Program-made: the position numbers and the translations under genes | Notes under the pieces: model-generated | The model's database searches: none | Seen by the model: the letters and a program-made list of their open reading frames with translations, nothing else | What the model was told of the DNA's origin: nothing | Shown here: piece after piece, positions 24,360-35,137 of the stretch | How the letters are laid out: every line of letters starts with the position of its first letter | Position numbering within the stretch: the first letter of the stretch is position 1 | Assembly (NCBI GenBank): GCA_000507305.1 | Contig: DF239773.1 | Location: 101,308 to 165,307, forward strand | Source: Breviolum minutum Mf 1.05b.01 | Taxonomy: Eukaryota; Sar; Dinophyceae; Suessiales; Symbiodiniaceae | Length of the DNA stretch: 64,000 nucleotides | Direction: 5' to 3'

Positions 24360-27300
24360 CTGTCCACACAAAAATGTTCAACAAAAGATGTTCCGATGTG
24401 CTGTTTCCAACACAGTTGCAATCAAGTTCACCTGCCCCCGGCATCTCCAAAACATTGGATAATTGTGAAATGTTGATCATGTCAGAATTGGAATTAGGAG
24501 TAATATCTCAAAACATATAACCTCATTTGAAGCTGATGAACACATTTGAACTGGCCAAGGCACCAGCAAATGTACCGTACCTACCTTTTCAGGCTTCATA
24601 CATTTAGCATGTTTCTTTAGAGGCGCCACAAACCGATCCCCAGTCACCCCAGTGAAGCTGCGAATTTCGCTAAAAGTACCAAACCACTCAGGTTAATTGT
24701 GGGCTTATCGCCATGCTTGTGGATATTCTTTGAAGGGTGCAAACTGATGTGCTGGCTGGAAATCATTTTTCTAAATCATTTTGCTGGGTTCAGCTGGAAG
24801 TTTTAGAATCTCCCCACGCAGCAAAAAATAAATGTCATCAGGGAAGGCTTCCCGCAAACCACTACTGCTGCTGTAGGGCGGAACGCATCATAATCACGAC
24901 GCCGCTTTGAAAGGTTTCCTACTAGATCTGATATCTCCACAACTTTCTGGTCATTAGCTACCTGATGCTGAATGGCCACACTTCCCACTTGATCGTGCAC
25001 TACCAATCATGTACCTTCAAAATTTCAAACCTCAAAAAATGGGTTTGTTTTGGTCTTTACCATTCTTGATTTTGCCTTAGATAATTTTGCGAAAGCAAGG
25101 TGTAGTTGGGAACCTCTCCTCGATCGCTCTTTTCATCGACCGGGCCCCACCTTCCGAAGCTCGAAGGTTGTGTCCTCACAGGGAGGCGCCCGGTAAACAC
25201 GAAAGATGCCATGCCCAATGCGTCCAACTGTGAGTTGGATGCTCGGCGCAGAAAGTTTTCGCCAATCTTTGAAGGCCGACTATAGATGAGGTTCACCGGT
25301 TCATGTAGTTTTCCAGGGTGGTTGATCATCTATGACATCATCTTTTTCATCCAATACATTTCAAATCCAGCCACAGAAACTCAAATCATCCTAGATCCCA
25401 CCCAACATCCAACACCCCGATCTTGCCAAACACAAGTTCAAAAGTCCTTAAGCAGTAGTTGAGTGCTTCCCAGGTACATCAAGATCAAATCTTTGCAACG
25501 GCAGAGCACCTGACGGTGACGACTGTTGTCATTCTTGTGAGATCAAAATTCATGACAAAAGACCTCACACAACCTCAACAGAACACCAACATTTGTGTAT
25601 TGAAAGCTTCTCAGGTGCCTCGTGACCATATTTGCTGGTTTTTCAGCAAACGTTTCTAAGCAATGTCCGTCCATCTGGTTTCTTAATCGGTTTTTTGTGA
25701 GCTGTCCCATTCCAAAAGAACAGTGACAAGGCTTACTATGAATCTCCCATGAATTTGGGTATCAACATGATTTTTTATTTTTGAAAAGCGCGCAGTTCAC
25801 TGTACCTACGTAGCTCAAACATCAAGGCCCTGTGTGTTTGAACAACACGTGATCCTGGAATAACCCTTGAAAATACTTGGGAAATTTGTCCGCCTCGTCG
25901 TCCTCTTCCTCAGGATCACCATCCTGCCGCTGCAACAACTTAAAGATACTAAAGGGTTGGTACTGCAAACCATGTCCTTATTGAGGTCAGTCTGTGTGAG
26001 TTTTTCAACTTTCATGTGACTTATCCTTGAGGAATTACGGGCACAGAACATCGAAATCAAAAACAACATGCCACCTGAAGGCAGGCCAACGTTTGTCTCT
26101 AATGACTTTCTCTGATGGCTCTGGGAATGCAGGGGTTCTTTCTGTCGAGCCAAGCTATCTCTAAAGATATCTAAACGAACCTTCGCGTAAGGGTCCTTAT
26201 GGATTTTTGTTGTGCCGTTGTTGATTCTTTGCCATGTGTTGGAATCTGCTGCAACCTCAACCTTGAAGAGTCATCAAATAATTACAACATGAAACATCCA
26301 CCATCCCCTAAATCATGGCCGCGCAGTTGGCAGTTCCCGTAAAAAAAAAGATGTTCACGCTACACCCCAAAAACCCTGGCAAATAAAATAGCTAATGAAA
26401 AGCAGGTTGGAGACTAGTTTCCACTTCGATTTCAAGGTTATTCCTGCATTTGAAACTTTTCCACTGTGAAAGCTTCAATGTACATATAAGTCCGCCCCAT
26501 ACATCTAGATTTCAAAGGACTAACAGTCCATGAAATGTTTGCTGTTTTTGTGTGCTGTTTTTTTCCAGGGATCCTCTTTGGCAGAAACCGCACGCCCCAG
26601 AGCTTTGCACCTTTGCGAACGTTGTGGTTGAGGGACGATGTAATTTTTCTGAACCACCTCAGCTACATGTAAGTCCTACCTATATCAACCTAAATCCAAT
26701 CATGTCAGACTTTGACGAAGGAAAGTTTTACCAACTATCAACAAGCGCCGTACTATTGCCAACACTCAGCAAGTCTTCCGCATATCCTTCAAGAACGTTG
26801 ATGGGTGAAAGTCTATCGTTCTAATCTGTTCGGGGGCTTATAAGAGGCTTTGTCCCAGGATTTGTTTTTTTCATCCGTTCCAATGTCCTGGAAACTGATA
26901 TAGCTGAAACTGACTGATCGAATAGATGAGAACCTATGCAGCGATTTACTGCTGATCATCTCAAGGTTCCACGCAAGGCAGAGACATATTTCTCTTTCAG
27001 ATCCTTCCGGTGCCCGGCGATCGGTGAAGCAGGGAAGTGTTGGGTTTTAGCATGGAGAGTCGTACTTGAATTCCTATCCAGCTTCCGGCTTCCCTAAGCC
27101 TAAGACACAAAAACCGTGTTTTACAAGCTCAAGGCATTTCATTTGTAAAGATTTCCGGTCAGTCTTGCTACAGTGTATATTTTGTGCTGGGACTGTGGCA
27201 CAAACAAACATCTTTGCACCGTCACTAATATCTGTCTCAACGAAACCTGGCGCCTGGCAAAAATCTTTATCAACAATGCAACAACCGTGAAATAAGCAAC

Positions 27301-27830
27301 AAATCTTCAAACAAAATTGCGGAAATCATTCCCGTGAATGGAAAGTGGATAAATATAAGGCCTGTCTTGGAGAAGGGTAACAAAAACCAACCACAACAAG
27401 GATCTCCAACCTCTTCACACCACCAGAACCTTTCCAACGCTGGCATATCCACCACTTCCAATTTTGTTGCAGCTACTTGGGTCGAGGCTGCTGCTTCAGA
27501 AAGGTGGAAATTTCCGGAAAGCCAAGGGCCTCTCAGACTGAGAAGTTGGGCATGGAAAGACCTTGGCGCCTATATTTAACAGGGTCGCAAAAATTACATC
27601 CCAGGTAGCCCAGAACTTTCTTGCCGTTGACAAGATGCAGCAAGGCACCCCATGGAAAAAATGAAATAAACTTTAAAACATCTTTAAATACTTTAAACCA
27701 TATGTAATGTTTCCAAATGGGTTTTTCCCGGCCCCAGTCTGACAAAGTGGTGGGATAATGAGGCTGGGGGACTATGCAAATGTAGGTGCCCGTCAAAAAA
27801 GTTCAGCATTGCCCAGCATGCCTCTGCCAC
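24360..27830. other. region between ABC and ankyrin exons
   Basis: No firm exon was found here. Open minus-strand pieces that could be exons lie at about 24890-24800 (SGLREAFPDDIYFLLRGEIL), 25329-25057 (a 90-codon frame without family match), and 27492-27421 (AAASTQVAATKLEVVDMPAL). It is not possible to say whether the ankyrin exons belong to the same transcript as the ABC exons or to a separate gene. Confidence 0.4.
25870..25929 (-). CDS. possible upstream exon, acidic linker
   Basis: After a TTGCAG acceptor the minus frame reads RQDGDPEEEDDEADKFPK. EF-3 proteins carry an acidic stretch (DDEEDEGED) just before ABC1, so this could be the next exon upstream of the Walker A exon at 24359. It could equally belong to another gene or be chance, since the expected following segment with FSLAYG was not found. 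Confidence 0.3.
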
Positions 27831-27905
27831 CTCCCAACTGGTCCAGCGTTCAGGTCCAGCACGAAGGGCAGGGTCTGCACCAGCAGCCAACAGTTGATGG
27901 AGGAC
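27831..27905 (-). CDS. ankyrin-repeat exon: VLHQLLAAGADP
   Basis: The 75-base, 25-codon exon lies between GCAAG and a GT donor and reads VLHQLLAAGADPALRAGPER and then WTSWE. The LLAAGADP motif completes the repeat begun in the exon at 28558. The frame stays open past the donor (VAEACWAMLNFF), so the exon could be longer. Confidence 0.85.
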
Positions 27906-30900
27906 CTTGCTTGTTGCGTTGAGTTTACCAAAACAAAGGCGAAGTGCAAGATGAAATTGCGGGGAGGTCACGAGGATGTTTCATCAAAGTGAGATGCTTC
28001 CTTTCGAGAGGTGATGGCGATGTTTTATTGCTTTTAATGTCGCTGGAAATGTTATGTGATGAAATGCTTTTAGCTTCTCTTTGAATCTTCTCTTTCTGGA
28101 AAGGCTATCCATAGTAGTCAAGTCTCAATGGCTATCTTTAGTGGAGCAGTAAGCCTGCGATCCCTGCAACACTCACAGAAAAAGGTCAGCTCAGCGTGAA
28201 AAATATTGAGCCAGACTGCAAGTTTTTTATGATTGGAATGTAGGCTAGGGGCAGGACCCAAAGTATACAGTAAATTCATGCCAAAATGGCATGAAAAATA
28301 CCTCTCGAATAAATTAGCTGGGGTTACCACCACACAGAGTGATGCCAATCGTCCATCGAGAATCAAAGACGCAAATCTGCGAAACCTTTGTGAGTTGACT
28401 ACTTTCACCACACAACACATTTTGATCAAACCACTGAATCTTCTGTCCACTTACAAGACTTACAAGAAAAAACGGGGACCTGCTGATATTCACCTCACTC
28501 ATTTGGGCTGCCTGACATGGGCATGACCACCTTGAGCTGCACGATGAAGGGCAGTGGCCTGGATGGAGCGCAGAGACACGTCCCGTTAAACCAAGCTGTT
28601 GTTGGTGACACTAATGCTGTCCAAAATGAAATGGACCTAATATAAAGGAAATAACCAAGCGGAATTTAGATGTTGGGAATTGATTTTTTTTGCTTTAGAC
28701 AAGATCTCGATTTTGTTTGACGTTATGGTTTAGTCCGTCTCCACAAGCCTTTTTAAAATCATCAAGCCCCACCCAAGGTCCTCCCACCCCACCTCGTCTG
28801 CATCCGGAGCATTCACCAACTTTGCTGGAGCCGAGCATGATGATAAGAGCACATGTATCACCTCCGCGGAGGCCGCCCGGAGGCCTTTAAGAAAATATGA
28901 AGAAGTCATGAATAAACCCTATGATTGAACATATCCTTCCTGCCTCGCAGCCGTTGAGTTTCTTTAGTTTGAAAACCACCAGAATAGGGTCCAGTTTCAC
29001 ATGTGCATCATCTCAGGACTGTCTCTTACCGACCAAAAAAACCTATTGGTTCATGGCAACCAACGGGTCATTGTTGGGCAGTGTTGGTGCTTGAGCCTCC
29101 GCTTTGCACTATATAAGTTTATTCAAGAAAGGGTCAATTGAAGCGGGTGATGCAGCATCGTGCAGTATAGTCCCAAGATCTGTACAAAAGCTTCTGAAAA
29201 CCCCAAAGATGGGCATTGTCCCCTTTCATCACTTTCACATAGACATGTTATATACACCCAAAGCGTGTAGGATAGAACTAGGAAAGCGCTGAAGATGGAT
29301 TCCCCTTTAGGATGAAGCCAGCCGAGGTCGCTATATACATGTGCAGAAAGATATGGGGCATCGTTATCAGACATACAACATCGTTTGATATATCGGGATA
29401 GGCTCAAGTGCTTGAGGATGATGCCTTCTTCGGGCATCTTGCATATGATTGGTGGTGAATAATTTAAACAAAACTGTTTCTACAAAACCTATCTATATAT
29501 ATTTTCATAATAAAAAACAAAAGTAGATCAAACAAGAATTCATATATTGTACATGCACATTGGACATCATTGGACATCATTGGACATAATTGGACATAAT
29601 AAACACATATATAAACATTAAACTAGCCACCGCAGCCCTTGCATTAACGGGAAAGAGCCAACCTCCGCATGGCCACGCAATGATGCCAAATGCAGAGGTG
29701 AAGAACCCACTGAACTGTCCATGGGTGGTCGCCACATGGGCACACGTCGCTTCTCCTTGTGACGGCTAAGTTGAGCGTTTTATATGGGAGGAGTTTGCAC
29801 GATCTGCGGGTTGCGAGTGGTATAGGACGGGTCAACGTGGTATGATACAGGGAGTTTGCTAATGACTTCTGTTAGACAACCTGGATTCCATCACAAATCA
29901 AGGATCCACAATCAAGAGTGTTGGAAGCAGGTTGGACAGCAACCTAAATTCTGTCGAAACCATCCTCCACCTTCTGATTAGTTTTATGATTGGAAGGCTA
30001 AATTTTGTTCAGAACACGGTTGCCTTCGACTTACAATATTCTGCCACCTATACGCATACATGTAGGAACCTCAAATGATTTACCAGTTCAGGGCAGGGGT
30101 GTACATTTGCCACTTCAAATTCAACCTGTTAGAATCGTTGCGCCCTTTGTGGTTGCTTCCAACGAGATGAGGCCTTTCACCGGTCACTGTTCCAGTGCTG
30201 GCACGTCCTCCACCCCGTCAAACCCCACCCTTCAACGCATCAGAGCGCCCTGGCCTCTTGCAGAAAGTCGATGCTGGCCCCGGCATGGAGCAAAGCTTGT
30301 GCTGCAGAGGCATGGCCATTCCACGCGGCCAAGTGCAGTGGTGTCAAGGGAAGCCCTTCCTGCATTGAGGAAAAAAACTGATAAAGTTGGAAGAGGGTGC
30401 AAGGTTTCATCGCGCTAAAAGGGTGACGTGGCCCAGCATCTGCATTCGACCTCGCCAAACTTTCACGGTGTTTCGAAAATACTTACAGTATACATGTGCA
30501 AGAGATGATATCGAGAAACGATTCGAGACCACTTCAGCTTCTATTCTTGGGGGCGTGTACCTGTCGAAAGAGGTGGCCCTTTGGCCTATTCATGGCGTTG
30601 GATTCAGCAAACATAGATGTATATGGCCTTTCCCAAAAAATAGTAAAGCCTAGAGCCCCCACCACATTTCAAAATCTTCGGCAATGCCTAAGAAATCATT
30701 GCTCAACCTGAGCGGCAGTTTTGTAGTCTCCATCAACCTTGAAATTCTGCTTGGATTCCTTGCACCTGTTGCAAAAAACCTGCCAAGCCTGGAAATATAT
30801 TTTTGGATAATGTAGAAGGCACCAAATTAGTTTGCCCGTTGGCCACCCCACAATGCTGCCGTAAGAAAAAATGGCACACCTTCATTTGACTCTCCTTTCA

Positions 30901-32738
30901 AACAAACATACATAGCCCCCGGGACTTCTAGACTATCAAATGGCATTTATTCAGGGAACTAGATTTCTATTACCTTCGGGGAAAGTATTTGACTACTGCC
31001 CACCTCCGACTGAAGGTATGAAAACAACCCTTCAAGGCGAAATGTGCATCGAAATCAAGTTGGGTCCTGCACAAAGTGATCTGGAACCCACTCATCTTCC
31101 AAGGCTGCCTGGGTGGATGAAAAGAATCTGACATGTACCTACACTCCCAAAAACTAACATAGCACCTGAAAATGGATGGTTGGAATACTAGTGGATGCCT
31201 ATTTTCAGGTGCTATGTTAGTTTTCAGGGAAGGTGATTTCATGTTCAAAACCAAACTTGGGATGATTTATGGGAATTGGACCTTCCAAACCCAAAGCACC
31301 GTCGTTTTTGCGTTTTAAATTTGACCGTTGAGGTGGCGATAAGAAAAAACATCATGAAAACGTGATGTGAAGCAACAATTTCTTCAACCAAAAACAAACA
31401 TTTCATATCAAGGTGGTGGTAAAATCCGTCTGCGCCAAATTTCATTCAACAAACTGACTTGATTTCAATTGCCACCTAGAAAGTGGTGATGGAAGTTTCC
31501 TGCGATGGAAACAGTATGGCACCAAACCCAAATTGCATAACCTCGCGGTATTTAACACCAACACTTGAAAAAACACATATATGGGTTAGCAATATGGGCT
31601 CAACATATGAGTACGTGTATGACACGTATGCATCGAGTCCATCTTGCATGTACAACACCATACATCTATATTGTCTGTGTAGAAATGGAAATTCAACCAA
31701 CATTATCACCCATCTAAACAAACCATATGCTGCAAGAAACCAGACCCCTATCTCGACGGGTCGATCTTCCAATTAAAAAGGGGCCACGTGACATCTGTCT
31801 CTCTTGCAGTGGCCAGGAGATGTTTCAGCGCCGCGCTGTTGGTGGCTACCGCTCCATGCAAGGCCCAGGGATGCCAGGTGCCGTTGCGTTGGGAGTAGGG
31901 TTCCAATAAAATTAAGGCTGGCCTGAGTCGAGCCGTGCAAAGAAAACTCATGGGGCCCTGGATTTATGTAGTTCTGCAGTTCTTCAATGAGAATAGGATT
32001 CCTTGTTGAAAGATTCAAAGTTAGACTGGCGATCTGATGCTGTGTTGGTCGGTCAACATCTGCATTCCAGGAAAACATAATTGTATATTTGCAATACTTA
32101 TTTGCATCTGAACTAGCTAATAATGCGGGCATTCCGATTCTTAAAACCAAAAAATGAACGTCGTTTCTTGCGCAACCGCGAACATGAAGGGTTTGGGCAT
32201 CTAGATCCACGAAAATACACTCCACTGATCTCCACTGCACCCAGCAGGGCATGTACCAGAAGTCCTGCTGAACCAATTTACAGAGCAGTATGCAAGATTA
32301 TGCATTTATTATTGATGGTGGTAGAGCTCCCAACCAGAAAGGAACGTATGGCAAACTGGATCTTCCGGTAGAAACTGCCATGTTACTATTGGAGAAGGGT
32401 TTGTTCATAGAACCCAAGACAGGAAATAACTAAATTTGAATTCCAAATCAAAGAAAGATTGTTGAACAGGATATCATCAGCTCAAATGAGAACCAAATTA
32501 GCTTGGAATGGTTTGTGCCTTAACGCAAATTATGCGTCATTTGGATTTGCTATGGACATCCAACGAAGGAGGGCCCATACTATACAAGATAGTCCTGTGA
32601 ATATCTTTGAATGTCTCATGACCTTTAGGTGCCCTTTTTGCCATGGCACCAGTGTCCACTAATCGCTGCCCCAGCACTGATGGCGCCAAAATTCAGAGGC
32701 TCAGGCTTCTCATGCTGCAACAAATATGCCAAGACATC
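27831..32738 (-). CDS. ankyrin-repeat protein gene (many small exons, partial)
   Basis: This is the span of seven minus-strand exons encoding ankyrin repeats, which are listed separately. Ankyrin repeats are 33-residue helix-turn-helix units that mediate protein binding. Three exons (28884, 28558, 27905) join in phase into continuous repeats. The exons at 30359 and 29709 join as TPLH...FLQE-VGS-SPLH with exactly 33 residues between the two PLHL motifs. Between 29663 and 28884 at least one exon is missing. The start and stop of the gene were not found. The TIR-like gene ends about 480 bases upstream. Confidence 0.8.
28517..28558 (-). CDS. ankyrin-repeat micro-exon: ATALHRAAQGGHAH
   Basis: This 42-base, 14-codon exon lies between CATCCAG and a GT donor. 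Its translation is the first helix and turn of an ankyrin repeat. It joins the neighbouring exons in phase 0 on both sides, giving NAPDADEATALHRAAQGGHA and then HVLHQLL. Confidence 0.9.
28793..28884 (-). CDS. ankyrin-repeat exon: second helix and loop
   Basis: The 92-base, GC-rich exon lies between TTAAAG and a GT donor. It reads LRAASAEVIHVLLSSCSAPA and then KLVNAPDADE. It supplies the end of one repeat and the N-A-P-D-A-D loop of the next, and continues in phase into the exon at 28558. Confidence 0.85.
29120..29183 (-). CDS. possible ankyrin-like exon
   Basis: After a TTTTCAG acceptor one minus frame reads SFCTDLGTILHDAASPASID. G-T-x-L-H-D-A-A fits the first helix of an ankyrin repeat, and the position falls in the gap where a repeat exon is missing. 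Other frames are open too, so this is tentative. Confidence 0.3.
29559..29600. repeat. 10-base tandem repeat, four copies
   Basis: The unit TTGGACATCA is repeated twice, followed by two copies of TTGGACATAA. It is surrounded by AT-rich DNA in the ankyrin gene span. Confidence 0.9.
29663..29709 (-). CDS. ankyrin-repeat exon: SPLHLASLRGHAE
   Basis: The 47-base exon lies between GTTCAG and a GT donor and reads (V)GSSPLHLASLRGHAE. Joined to the exon at 30359 it gives exactly one 33-residue period between PLHL motifs, provided a shared G is counted at the junction. Confidence 0.8.
30255..30359 (-). CDS. ankyrin-repeat exon: TPLHLAAWNGH
   Basis: The 105-base, 35-codon exon lies between AATGCAG and a GC donor. 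It reads EGLPLTPLHLAAWNGHASAA and then QALLHAGASIDFLQE. This is a textbook ankyrin repeat with TPLHLAA, the GH turn and the LL helix. Confidence 0.9.
31141..31232. repeat. inverted-repeat element, family C (best copy)
   Basis: Arms of 24 bases, 31150-31173 and 31201-31224, are perfect inverted copies containing ACTAACATAGCACCTG. The unit is only about 85 bases. The same arms recur at five or more other places, so this is a non-autonomous, introner- or MITE-like element. No protein is encoded. Confidence 0.85.
31808..31917 (-). CDS. ankyrin-repeat exon
   Basis: After a GGCCAG acceptor the frame reads ALILLEPYSQRNGTWHPWAL and then HGAVATNSAALKHLLAT. W-x-x-x-W-A-L-H-G-A-V-A and A-L-K-H-L-L fit the two helices of a degenerate ankyrin repeat. 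A GC donor is likely. The first codon is split as G/CC, with the G shared with the acceptor. Confidence 0.65.
32650..32738 (-). CDS. possible ankyrin-like exon
   Basis: After a CTCCAG acceptor the frame reads DVLAYLLQHEKPEPLNFGAI. The helix VLAYLLQHEKPEP resembles the second helix and loop of an ankyrin repeat, but no TPLHLA motif is present. The 3' edge is uncertain. Confidence 0.45.
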
Positions 32739-33214
32739 CTGGAGAAACAATCAGCCGCTTCCCCTACGAGAAATGACAATTTTTCAAGTTCCAACCATCT
32801 GTCCCCAAAGTTGCACCAAGAACTATACTGTACACCAAATTCTAGGACATGGCTATCAAGCACATGTTATCTTTTTGAACTCTTTTATATATGTTGAGGT
32901 TGACAACAAAGGGTCACAAAGAAATGCCAGGCACTACAGAGAATTGTCGTGGAAAAATCACCTTTTGCTTAAACACCCAGCGGAAAGAAATAGGTTTAAT
33001 AGGCAATCCGATTGAAGACTTCATACTTCATGACGTTGCCCAAAATGAGAATCCTATTTCCAATATCCAAAATCCAATTACAATTGAAATCAAATATCGC
33101 GGTTGATAGGCACCAAAAACAAAGCCAGTGTCCGAATTTCATGCTTCACAGTTGTCAGAATGAACCAACGAAACCCATGCCCAAAGTCTGCCCCACTTTT
33201 CATTGTGCGTAGCT

Positions 33215-34825
33215 TCAGGTCAACACCTTCGAGGGTGCAAGACATCGTAGACTGGAACTGGTCGGAGCTCGAAAAAACATAGCCCAGAGTGCCGCAATCT
33301 GCATGGTGAGACCTACCAAAAACCCGGCCAACCAAAGAGGTGAATATTTGGTACAAACCACACAAAACATGCCACTTTGGGCCTGAGCAAAGTAGTCTAG
33401 AGTACACAGGATGATGGTACCCAAAAAGGCACCTATCAATCTTTTCAACATGGGACCATCAATGACCTCAGCAATGACTTCATTTCCTCGCAGCATCAGT
33501 GGTACAAAGATAACGGAGGAGTAATTGCTCAGGAACAGTGCCGTGACTGCGTTCATAGCCATATACTGAGCCACTGAGCTATAGCCTATCTCCGACACAT
33601 ACGCTTCACAATTGCTTTGCATCTCACATGTGAGAATCCGGCAAAGCATAGCAGCTTGCCACGGCAATTGAGCAGCGCAACAAAGTTCGAAGGATAAATG
33701 TCCTGGCGGCCCAGTTGAAGACAAAGCTATGTTTCGCAAGGGGCCCCGAACATAGCTGTTGAACTGTTCGATGACTTCATCTTTCGTGGGATAACTGGTG
33801 ATGTGTCGAATGTCATGCAGAGTGTCTGGGGAGATGAGGGGCATCTGTGTTTCCAACGGACCAGGCGCTGGAATTGCAGTTCCCAAGTCGTCTAAATCAA
33901 TACTCACAGCAGGCTCCAGTGCTTCATCGAAGAGGCGAAAAATTTGCTCTTCAATCACTATTCGATCTGTTTCCAAGGCACATTTTGCATTGCGAAACTC
34001 AAAAGATGCCATCCTATCTAGCATCGACTTGTGTCTCTTCGTTTTTTCAAGACCAGCAGAAGAAATGATGAGAGCTGCCAAGAAATACAAGTATACAGGC
34101 CCTGTCCAAGTTTCTACATATGAAATCACAGTCGAGAGCCGCGATTCCGTTTCCCCAGGGTGTGGGAATGGTGGGAAATCAGCAACGGAGCACATGCGAG
34201 TGTTGACACAAAACCAAGTCAAGGTCCAGACTGGCATCCACGAAGGTACAATTTGGATGCTATTATTTGGTGCCACTTTGGCACGGACTGCCAATTCAAA
34301 ATTACACCACAACCTGTCGAAAAGTGTATCATCCCACAAGACCATCAAAGTAGATGATCGAGCGATAAAGGTGGGAATTTCACTGAGGGTCTGTGATTTC
34401 AACAACAAGTTTCCTTGGTCCACAGAAATTCGGTCAAACCAAAAGGTTTTCTTGTTGATAAAGTGGCCAAAGAGATAGGTGGTCATGAAGACACCAATAG
34501 GGCACAACGTCAACCACCGAGAGTATGTTGAAACATGTGGACCTCCACAAAGTACAATGGTAAAAATCAAAAACAAACACGCGAAGATAGAGGTTGCAAT
34601 GGCCAAATTCAGATTCAATTGGTGGCAGACTGCAAGAGCTTTCAAAGTTGCAGGGCATGACCAAGAGTGGCAAATGAAGAAATCAACCTCTGAAACCTCA
34701 AAGGACCTGTTGGAACTAGAACTGCGTGGAACCTTCCCATCCAATCCCAGAATCATGTGCACCAAATTGGACGTAACATGCCAAGCATAGGTCCCTTTGA
34801 AGAGCTTGGTGGTCGAAGATACCAT
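33215..34825 (-). CDS. TIR-like, multi-pass membrane protein
   Basis: This single open frame of 536 codons is the longest believable coding stretch in the window. Residues 47-56 read VDFFICHSWS, which resembles the start of a TIR or toll-like fold (D-x-F-I-S-H-S/D). Residues 129-180 read FWFDRISVDQ..., then IARSSTLMVLWDDTLFDRLW and CNFELA, typical of the second half of such folds. Hydrophobic stretches, likely membrane spans, lie at about 75-95, 104-122, 243-257, 422-445, 463-480 and 496-518. Proteins with this mix are numerous in dinoflagellate genomes, from memory of the family, and their function is unknown. A TAG lies in frame 27 bases before the ATG and could also be a 3' splice site, so upstream exons are possible. 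The stop is TGA. Confidence 0.8.
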   Translation of the reverse strand: MVSSTTKLFKGTYAWHVTSNLVHMILGLDGKVPRSSSSNRSFEVSEVDFFICHSWSCPATLKALAVCHQLNLNLAIATSIFACLFLIFTIVLCGGPHVSTYSRWLTLCPIGVFMTTYLFGHFINKKTFWFDRISVDQGNLLLKSQTLSEIPTFIARSSTLMVLWDDTLFDRLWCNFELAVRAKVAPNNSIQIVPSWMPVWTLTWFCVNTRMCSVADFPPFPHPGETESRLSTVISYVETWTGPVYLYFLAALIISSAGLEKTKRHKSMLDRMASFEFRNAKCALETDRIVIEEQIFRLFDEALEPAVSIDLDDLGTAIPAPGPLETQMPLISPDTLHDIRHITSYPTKDEVIEQFNSYVRGPLRNIALSSTGPPGHLSFELCCAAQLPWQAAMLCRILTCEMQSNCEAYVSEIGYSSVAQYMAMNAVTALFLSNYSSVIFVPLMLRGNEVIAEVIDGPMLKRLIGAFLGTIILCTLDYFAQAQSGMFCVVCTKYSPLWLAGFLVGLTMQIAALWAMFFRAPTSSSLRCLAPSKVLT

Positions 34826-35009
34826 GAATGTCGAAGCGCAACGGCGATGCTACCCAAAGTGAACAGAAATGTCGTTAAACTTGCTTGTCTATCTAGTGGT
34901 TCAACATGGTTTCAACCCTTACAAATGTTTGTCAACTGGGAAACCTACCAAAAAAGGATCTATGAAATCAACAAAAAAATGATCAACCACCAGCATCTTC
35001 CTTGTTTCT

Positions 35010-35137
35010 GTGAAATTTGGGAGATCGGCTTTTGCCACTTAAAAGCACTGAGATTTGTTGGGCCGAAAAAAGAACCGGGTCATCTCTGACTTCATGGATC
35101 GCTTCGTATATATTCGTTCTTTGGAATTTGAGGACGT
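35010..35137 (-). CDS. possible upstream exon of the TIR-like gene
   Basis: After a TTTTCAG acceptor the minus frame reads DVLKFQRTNIYEAIHEVRDD and then PVLFSAQQISVLLSGKSRSP. The composition looks coding and it lies upstream of the TIR-like frame on the same strand. The donor and the link to that gene are not established. Confidence 0.35.

Noticed and set aside
28118-28175. Minus-strand piece reading DRRLTAPLKIAIE after a TTGCAG acceptor, ankyrin-like
   Set aside because: The exons at 28558 and 27905 join directly in phase across this spot, completing one ankyrin repeat, so an extra exon here would break it.
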